Shown one piece after another: positions 6,392 to 11,376 of a DNA stretch of 11,376 bases. Position 1 is the first letter of the stretch; every line of letters starts with the position of its first letter. Both the position numbers and the translations under genes were made by a program. The DNA is from an uncultured Eubacteriales bacterium (GTDB taxonomy: Bacteria > Bacillota > Clostridia > Oscillospirales > UBA644). Under the pieces are notes generated by a model. That model did not search any database, was not told the origin of the DNA, and worked only from the letters and a program-made list of their open reading frames with translations. Location of the stretch: positions 1 to 11,376 of the forward strand of contig CAKSQP010000041.1 in NCBI GenBank assembly GCA_934486965.1. Reading direction: 5' to 3'.

Positions 6392-6965
6392 TGTTTTTCA
6401 ACCTTTCTTCAAATGCGCGCAGAGCGACCGCCCTGTGACTTATCGCGTTTTTTTCCTCCGCCGTAAGTTCGGCGAAAGTCTTTTTATATTCGGGAACGTA
6501 GAAAAGCGGATCGTATCCGAAGCCGTTCGTTCCTCTCGGAGACGTGAGAATTTCTCCGTGACATTCTCCCTTTGCCTGAATTTTTCTGCCGTCGGGGAAA
6601 AGAAGAGTTATGACGCAGACGAATTTCGCGCGTCTGTCGGCCATATTTTCCATATTTTTAAGGAGCAGGGCGTTGTTTTTTTCTGTAGTTGCGCCCTCTC
6701 CCGAATATCTCGCCGAAAAAACGCCGGGGGCGCCGCCCAAGGCGTCGACCGCAAGTCCGCTGTCGTCGGCAAGGGTCGCAAGTCCCGATTTTTCGAGGGC
6801 GAACCGTGCCTTTATCTCTGAATTTTCTTCAAACGTCTTTCCCGTTTCTTCGGGGTCGGAAACTATCCCTTTTTCCTTTAACGAAAACGTTTCGAAACGG
6901 TCTCCGAGAATTTCTTTGAGTTCCCGTATTTTATTGGGGTTATTCGAGGCTATCAGAAGTTCCAT
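6378..6965 (-). CDS. rdgB: XTP/dITP diphosphatase (RdgB/HAM1 family)
   Basis: Nucleotide-pool sanitiser of 195 residues that hydrolyses XTP, ITP and dITP to monophosphates, keeping deaminated purines out of DNA and RNA. Motifs run in the family order: SNNPNK at 7-12 for substrate phosphate binding, DDSGL at 67-71 with the catalytic/metal-binding aspartates, GAPGVFSARYSG at 78-89, GFGYDPLF at 148-155 and SHRAVAL at 176-182. Length is normal. I chose the ATG at 6965 because GGAG lies 7 bases upstream and the protein then starts at the usual family position; an in-frame TTG at 6992 would add nine residues lying inside ftsY. It begins one base after the ftsY stop and overlaps the yhbY start by 14 bases. 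Confidence 0.96.
   Translation of the reverse strand: MELLIASNNPNKIRELKEILGDRFETFSLKEKGIVSDPEETGKTFEENSEIKARFALEKSGLATLADDSGLAVDALGGAPGVFSARYSGEGATTEKNNALLLKNMENMADRRAKFVCVITLLFPDGRKIQAKGECHGEILTSPRGTNGFGYDPLFYVPEYKKTFAELTAEEKNAISHRAVALRAFEERLKNIDND
6402..6406 (-). promoter_or_regulatory. yhbY ribosome binding site
   Basis: AAAGG lies 10 bases before the TTG start of yhbY, inside the rdgB coding region. It supports the use of a TTG initiation codon. Confidence 0.65.
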
Positions 6966-6966
6966 A

Positions 6967-7875
6967 TCATATCTCCAGCAGTTCTTTTGCAAAAGCCGCG
7001 GCGTCGAACGGCTGTAAATCGTCCATCTGTTCGCCGACTCCGATATATTTTACCGGAACTCCGGTTATATCCTTTACCGAAACGGTAACTCCGCCCTTTG
7101 CGGTGCCGTCGAGTTTTGTCAAGACCACTCCCGTTACGTTTGCGGCTTCCTTGAAGTCTTTCGCCTGAGATATCGCATTCTGTCCCGTCGTCGCGTCAAG
7201 CACGAGAAGAATTTCCTTGTCGGCGTCGGGAAGTTCCCTGTCGATAACTCTGAGGATTTTCGAGAGTTCCTCCATAAGATGTTTTTTGTTGTGGAGACGT
7301 CCCGCGGTGTCGCAGATTATGACGTCCTTATTCCTTGCAATGCCTGCTTTTATCGCGTCGAAAACGACCGCGGCGGGGTCGGAACCGTCCTGATGTTTTA
7401 CGATGTCGACGCCGCTTCTGTCAGCCCATATCCGGATCTGTTCGATCGCGGCAGCGCGGAAGGTGTCGGCTGCCGCTATAAGGACTTCCTTACCCTCTTC
7501 TTTAAGACGGGCGGCAAGTTTCCCTATCGTCGTCGTTTTTCCGACTCCGTTTACTCCTACGACAAGAACCACCGACGGTTTTGTCGAAATTTTAAGGGCG
7601 TTGTCTCCGCTCATCTTTTCGGTTAAAATTTCGCAGAGCGCCGCCTTTAAGTCGTCGGCAGACTCTATCTTTTCTTTTTTTGCCCTGTCGCGGAGAGTCG
7701 AAATTATCTCCTCCGCCGTTTCAAAGGAAACGTCCGACATTATAAGAATTTCTTCGAGTTCTTCGAGAAGGTCTTCGTCGACCTTTCTGAAATTCGCGAA
7801 AATGCCGTTCATTCCCTCGGAAAAAGATTCCTTTGTCTTTTTTAAGCCTTGTTTTATTTTTTCGAAAAATCCCAT
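6967..7875 (-). CDS. ftsY: Signal recognition particle receptor FtsY
   Basis: SRP-family GTPase that docks SRP-bound ribosome-nascent chains at the membrane and hands them to the Sec translocon; 302 residues. The N domain occupies about 1-90, then the G domain: P-loop GVNGVGKTTT at 107-116, DTFRAAA at 137-143, DTAGR at 189-193, TKLDGTAKGG at 253-262 and the closing GVGEQMDDLQPFD at 279-291. The N-terminus starts GFFEKIKQGLKKTK, an amphipathic basic helix of the kind used for membrane contact. The long acidic A domain of E. coli FtsY (497 residues) is missing, as is normal in Bacillota. The ATG at 7875 has AAAGGA 6 bases upstream and follows the smc stop by 13 bases. Confidence 0.97.
   Translation of the reverse strand: MGFFEKIKQGLKKTKESFSEGMNGIFANFRKVDEDLLEELEEILIMSDVSFETAEEIISTLRDRAKKEKIESADDLKAALCEILTEKMSGDNALKISTKPSVVLVVGVNGVGKTTTIGKLAARLKEEGKEVLIAAADTFRAAAIEQIRIWADRSGVDIVKHQDGSDPAAVVFDAIKAGIARNKDVIICDTAGRLHNKKHLMEELSKILRVIDRELPDADKEILLVLDATTGQNAISQAKDFKEAANVTGVVLTKLDGTAKGGVTVSVKDITGVPVKYIGVGEQMDDLQPFDAAAFAKELLEI
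6973..6976 (-). promoter_or_regulatory. rdgB ribosome binding site
   Basis: GGAG lies 7 bases before the ATG at 6965, within the last codons of ftsY. It decides between that ATG and an upstream in-frame TTG at 6992. Confidence 0.75.
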
Positions 7876-7888
7876 TTTATATCCTTTA

Positions 7889-10800
7889 TCAAAGATTTTT
7901 TTCTATCTCGTCCACGTTTATTGTAAGGACTCTCGAAACGCCTTTTTCGCGCATCGTAACGCCGTAAAGCCTGTCCGCAATTTCCATTGTGCCGCGGCGG
8001 TGGGTTATGGCGATAAGTTGGGTGCGGTTCGAAAGGGTCGTTAAGTATTCCGCGAAACGCGAAACGTTCACGTCGTCGAGCGCCGCCTCTATTTCGTCCA
8101 GAAGACAGAACGGGGCGGGGTGAATTTTGAGTATCGCAAAGTAAAGTGCTATTGCGGTAAGCGACTGTTCTCCGCCGGAAAGCGCGGTCATGTTCTTTAT
8201 GACTTTTCCCGGAGGAGCGGCGTAGATATCAATTCCCGAATCGAGCATATTGTCGCCGTCGACAAGCGTGAGTTTTGCTTCTCCGCCGTTGAAAAGTTGC
8301 TTGAAAACTCTTTCGAATTCGGTGTTTATTATCTCAAACTGCGTTTCGAAGAGTTTTTCCATATCGCGCATTAAACCCTCGATTATCTTTTCGAGTTTTG
8401 CCTTTGCGTCGGTGAGGTCGGTCACCTGCGCGTTCATCGCGTCGAAACGTTCCTTTACCGAGGTGTATTCCTCGATAGACTCTACGTTTACCGAGCCGAG
8501 CGCCCTTATTTTATTCTTTAAGTCGAAAGCCTCCGCCTCCGCCTCTTTCGGATTTTCGGGCTTTGAAAAATTCTCTCTTGCCTCGGTCGGGGTTATCTCA
8601 TATTCGTCCCAGAGGTGGTTCTGCATATTTCCGAGTTTTTCGGAAACCGAAATTTTTTCCTGTTCGGTCTTTTCTATCTCGCGGACAAGTCCCTCGCGCA
8701 GAGCGTATATTTCTCTGTCGGAATCGCGGAGTTTTGCGACCTGCGCCTCTTTTTCGGTGCGTTCAGAAACGGAACGGCGCATGAGTTCTTCTTTTTCGCT
8801 TTTTTCTTTATGCGTACTTCCGATCTCCGTCTCCGCGGCGGATATTTTATTGCGGAAGTCTTCGGCTTTCGCTTCTTCCGCCGCAAGTTCCTCTTCGAAC
8901 GCCTTTTTCTTTTCGACGCCCGAAAGACGCTCCGACGAAAATCTTTCGATTCCCGTTTTTATCGTTTCCGCCTCGTTGCGCGCGTTGACTATCTCGATAT
9001 TTTTCGCGTTGAGTTTTTCCCTTACGGCGTCCTGCTTTGTTTTAAGCGTTTCGCTTGCCTTTTCCGCTTCGGAAATGTCGTCGCGTATTTTGGAAAGTTC
9101 GGTTTCGAATTTTCTGCTTTCTTCGGAAATCCTGTCGCTCTTTTCCTTTTGCGAAAGTATTCTCTTTTCCGCTTCTTTTTCTTCGTTTTCGAGAGCGGCA
9201 AGTTGTGATTTTACGCCGTCGTAAAACTCTTTCGCGTGGGAAATTTCAAGTTCCGCCTGAAGTCTCTCTTTTTCTTTTACGGCGATTTCGTCCTTTATTC
9301 CGTCAGCCATTATCGAGGCTCTTTGCGCCTCTTCTTTTGCCGCCTCCGCAGCCTTTTTCTTTTCGGAAAGTTTTTCTTCGAGCGAAACGGTCGCCTTTTT
9401 TAAGGTCTCTATCTCGTTTTTGCGGGAAAGAACGCCTATATTTCTGCCGACCGAACCTCCCGTGAGCGAACCTCCCGCATTTACGGTCTGTCCGTCGACG
9501 GTGACCGTCTTATAGGCGTAGCCGTTCATTTTCGCGGTCTCGGTCGCTTCGTCAAGGTCGGAAACGACAAGCGTTCTGCCGAGCAGGTTGTCGATTATGT
9601 TTCTGTATTTTCTATCGCAGGTGACAAGGTCCGCGGCAATGCCCTCAAAGCCCGAAGAAGTCTTTAAGGTCTTTTTGTCGATACTTCTGCCTTTTATCGT
9701 TTCGACAGGCAAAAAAGTAGCCCTGCCCGCCCTTGCGTTTTTCAGGTGGAAAATTGCGTTTTTCGCGCTCTTTTCGTCTTCGGTCACGATATTCTGAATA
9801 GCCGCTCCGAGAGCTGTTTCGACCGCGACCGCATAGTTTTCGTCGACTTTTATAAGGGACGCAACGGTGCCGCATATCCCTCTCAAAATGCCTTTTTTAC
9901 CGTCCGAAATGACTTTCTGGACGCTTCCCGAAAAGCCCTCGCTGTTTTTTTCGAGGTCTTCGAGGATACGCAGTCGGTTCTGCTTTGCCGCAAGGTCCGT
10001 TTCCGCCGCGCGGACGTCTTCCTCGGCTTTGTCGGCTTTCTCTTTCTGGAGTTTCGCCTTCATCTCGCAGCCGACGAGCATATTTTTGCAGGAGGCCTCG
10101 CCGTCCGCAATTTCGTTGAGCGCCGCTTCCTTTTCGGAAAGGGTGTTTTCCCAGTTTTCGAGCGTTTTTGCAAGCGCCTCTTTTTCTGCGGCAATAGACC
10201 CTCTTCTTGCGCTGTCGGAGGAAATGAGTGCCGAAAATTCCGCCGCCTCCGCCTTTTTTCCGGAAAGTTTTTCGTTATATTCAAGGATAGCGTTACGGAG
10301 CGCCGCCGTTTTTTCAAGCGCCGCCTTCTCCTCTTCGGAAAGAGGTCTTTCGCCCTCCGAAATTTCGATATACTCTTCTTCGAGTTTTCTTATTTCGGAA
10401 AGTTTTTCTTCGAGGGCTTTCCGGGCGTCTTCGAGTTGTTTTGCCGTTTCCGTCTCTTTTGACGCATATTCTTCCATCAGGATTTTTATTCGGGTCTTGC
10501 TCTGTTCCGTATACGAAATGTCGTTTTTGAGGACGAGGATCTCTGCGTTTTTCTCCTGAATTTTTCTGTCGGAGTCCGCGATCTGCGAACGCAGTTCTTC
10601 CGTTTTTACGGTGAGTTCCCGTATCTCTTCTTCGAGTTTTACGGTGTCTTTTTCCGACTTTTCAAGGTCTTTTTCCGCTTTTTCAAGGTCGCGGCGAAGC
10701 GTTCCGAGAGTTTCCTCCGCTTTCTTTAATGAAATTTCGGAACTTTCGGCGGTAAAGAGCCAGAGTCCGACATCGAGGATTTTTTTTCTGCCGTAATAAT

Positions 10801-11376
10801 CAAGGTATTTTCTCGCTTTCGCCGACTGTCTTTCAAGCACGGGAAGCCTTTCCGAAAGTTCGGAAAGAATATCGGTAAGTCTTACGATGTTGTCTTCGGT
10901 CTGGGAAAGTTTTCTTTCGCTTTCCTCTTTTTTGTATTTGAAACGGGCGATTCCCGCCGCTTCTTCGAAAATCGTTCTGCGGTCGCTGCTTTTTGCGGTG
11001 ATTATCTGCGTTACAGCGCCCTGTGAAATGATGGAATAGCCGTCTTTTCCGAGTCCCGTGTCGCGCAGGAGATCCTGAATATCCTTTAATCTTACCTGAT
11101 TTTTGTTTATGTAGTATTCGCTTTCACCCGAACGGTAATACCTTCTGGAAATGCTGACTTCCGCAAATTCGACCGGCAGGTCTCCGTCGGCGTTGTCGAA
11201 ATTCAGCGTTACCTGAGCAAAGCCCACGGGTTTGCGTGTCTTCGTGCCGATAAAGATGACGTCTTCCATTTTTGTGCCGCGAAGACTCTTCGACGAAGTT
11301 TCGCCCATCGCCCAGCGAATGGCGTCGGAAATGTTGCTTTTTCCGCTTCCGTTCGGGCCGACGATGGCGGTAATTC
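7889..11376 (-). CDS. smc: Chromosome segregation protein SMC (5' end outside window)
   Basis: ATPase of the bacterial condensin (Smc-ScpA-ScpB), which loops and compacts replicated chromosomes. About 1161 residues are in the window and roughly 25 N-terminal ones are missing, judging by B. subtilis Smc. The frame runs open to the window edge and contains Walker A GPNGSGKSN (11333-11359); the methionine at 11308 is internal. The Q-loop region SQGAVTQI follows (about 11003-11026). Long Lys/Glu-rich coiled coils flank a hinge at about 9449-9937, with the glycine-rich AGGSLTGGS near its end. The C-terminal head has the signature LSGGEQSLTAIAL (from 8182), Walker B CLLDEIEAALDD (8069-8107) and a closing AITHRRGTMEIADRLYGVTM. 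All ATPase motifs are intact. The stop lies 13 bases before ftsY, a common pairing in Bacillota, where rnc often precedes smc. Confidence 0.98.
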   Translation of the reverse strand, partial: ITAIVGPNGSGKSNISDAIRWAMGETSSKSLRGTKMEDVIFIGTKTRKPVGFAQVTLNFDNADGDLPVEFAEVSISRRYYRSGESEYYINKNQVRLKDIQDLLRDTGLGKDGYSIISQGAVTQIITAKSSDRRTIFEEAAGIARFKYKKEESERKLSQTEDNIVRLTDILSELSERLPVLERQSAKARKYLDYYGRKKILDVGLWLFTAESSEISLKKAEETLGTLRRDLEKAEKDLEKSEKDTVKLEEEIRELTVKTEELRSQIADSDRKIQEKNAEILVLKNDISYTEQSKTRIKILMEEYASKETETAKQLEDARKALEEKLSEIRKLEEEYIEISEGERPLSEEEKAALEKTAALRNAILEYNEKLSGKKAEAAEFSALISSDSARRGSIAAEKEALAKTLENWENTLSEKEAALNEIADGEASCKNMLVGCEMKAKLQKEKADKAEEDVRAAETDLAAKQNRLRILEDLEKNSEGFSGSVQKVISDGKKGILRGICGTVASLIKVDENYAVAVETALGAAIQNIVTEDEKSAKNAIFHLKNARAGRATFLPVETIKGRSIDKKTLKTSSGFEGIAADLVTCDRKYRNIIDNLLGRTLVVSDLDEATETAKMNGYAYKTVTVDGQTVNAGGSLTGGSVGRNIGVLSRKNEIETLKKATVSLEEKLSEKKKAAEAAKEEAQRASIMADGIKDEIAVKEKERLQAELEISHAKEFYDGVKSQLAALENEEKEAEKRILSQKEKSDRISEESRKFETELSKIRDDISEAEKASETLKTKQDAVREKLNAKNIEIVNARNEAETIKTGIERFSSERLSGVEKKKAFEEELAAEEAKAEDFRNKISAAETEIGSTHKEKSEKEELMRRSVSERTEKEAQVAKLRDSDREIYALREGLVREIEKTEQEKISVSEKLGNMQNHLWDEYEITPTEARENFSKPENPKEAEAEAFDLKNKIRALGSVNVESIEEYTSVKERFDAMNAQVTDLTDAKAKLEKIIEGLMRDMEKLFETQFEIINTEFERVFKQLFNGGEAKLTLVDGDNMLDSGIDIYAAPPGKVIKNMTALSGGEQSLTAIALYFAILKIHPAPFCLLDEIEAALDDVNVSRFAEYLTTLSNRTQLIAITHRRGTMEIADRLYGVTMREKGVSRVLTINVDEIEKNL

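Noticed and set aside
6968..6970. Possible alternative ATG overlapping the ftsY stop (ATGA-type)
   Set aside because: It is out of frame with rdgB. The ATG at 6963-6965 is in frame, has GGAG at the right spacing, and gives the family N-terminus.
8250..9224. Long open frame (324 codons) on the plus strand within smc, with several others nearby
   Set aside because: The translation is Ser/Phe-rich, as expected for the antisense of Lys/Glu-rich coiled coils (GAA and GAG codons read as TTC and CTC). It has no RBS, motif or independent support, and the smc frame is certain.
1..11376. An undescribed system, mobile element, CRISPR array or defence island
   Set aside because: All coding sequence belongs to well-known housekeeping families in continuous operon layout. 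No repeats, attachment sites, transposase or unknown gene is seen.

Overview
The window looks like a chromosomal housekeeping segment from a low-to-moderate GC Bacillota, most likely an uncultured clostridial lineage. The reasons are a T-box riboswitch in front of thrS, strong AGGAG-type ribosome binding sites, the linked genes yhbY-nadD-yqeK-rsfS-leuS, and a short FtsY without the long acidic N-terminal domain of proteobacteria. No rank below class can be fixed from sequence reading alone. No phage, transposon, CRISPR, toxin or defence gene is visible.

Every gene lies on the minus strand, so transcription runs from right to left. The right-hand block (11376 down to 2174) reads smc (5' end outside the window), ftsY, rdgB, yhbY, a nadD-yqeK fusion, rsfS and leuS. 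The largest gap in it is 13 bases and most junctions overlap (ATGA or TAATG). It ends in a strong intrinsic terminator at 2131-2166, so it behaves as one transcription unit whose promoter lies outside the window. It combines two conserved neighbourhoods: the smc-ftsY chromosome organisation/protein targeting pair, and the ribosome-assembly/NAD/Ap4A/leucyl-tRNA cluster. An ITPase-type nucleotide-pool cleaner sits at the join.

The region 1768-2173 is non-coding and regulatory. It holds the leuS terminator, a 15-base palindrome, a near-consensus sigma-A promoter (TTGACA, 17 bases, TAAAAT), and a threonine T-box leader that can be traced helix by helix: Stem I with an ACC specifier, AG bulge and apical loop, a GC-rich hairpin, the antiterminator with its UGGA bulge, and the competing terminator.

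The left end (4-1767) is thrS. It is complete and encodes a threonyl-tRNA synthetase with editing and catalytic domains but no N-terminal TGS domain. It forms its own transcription unit, controlled by the charging state of tRNA-Thr.

I found no undescribed biological system. The points most worth a second look are the TGS-less ThrRS, the NadD-YqeK fusion, the interrupted U-tract of the T-box terminator, and the way the smc and yhbY-leuS clusters are joined.
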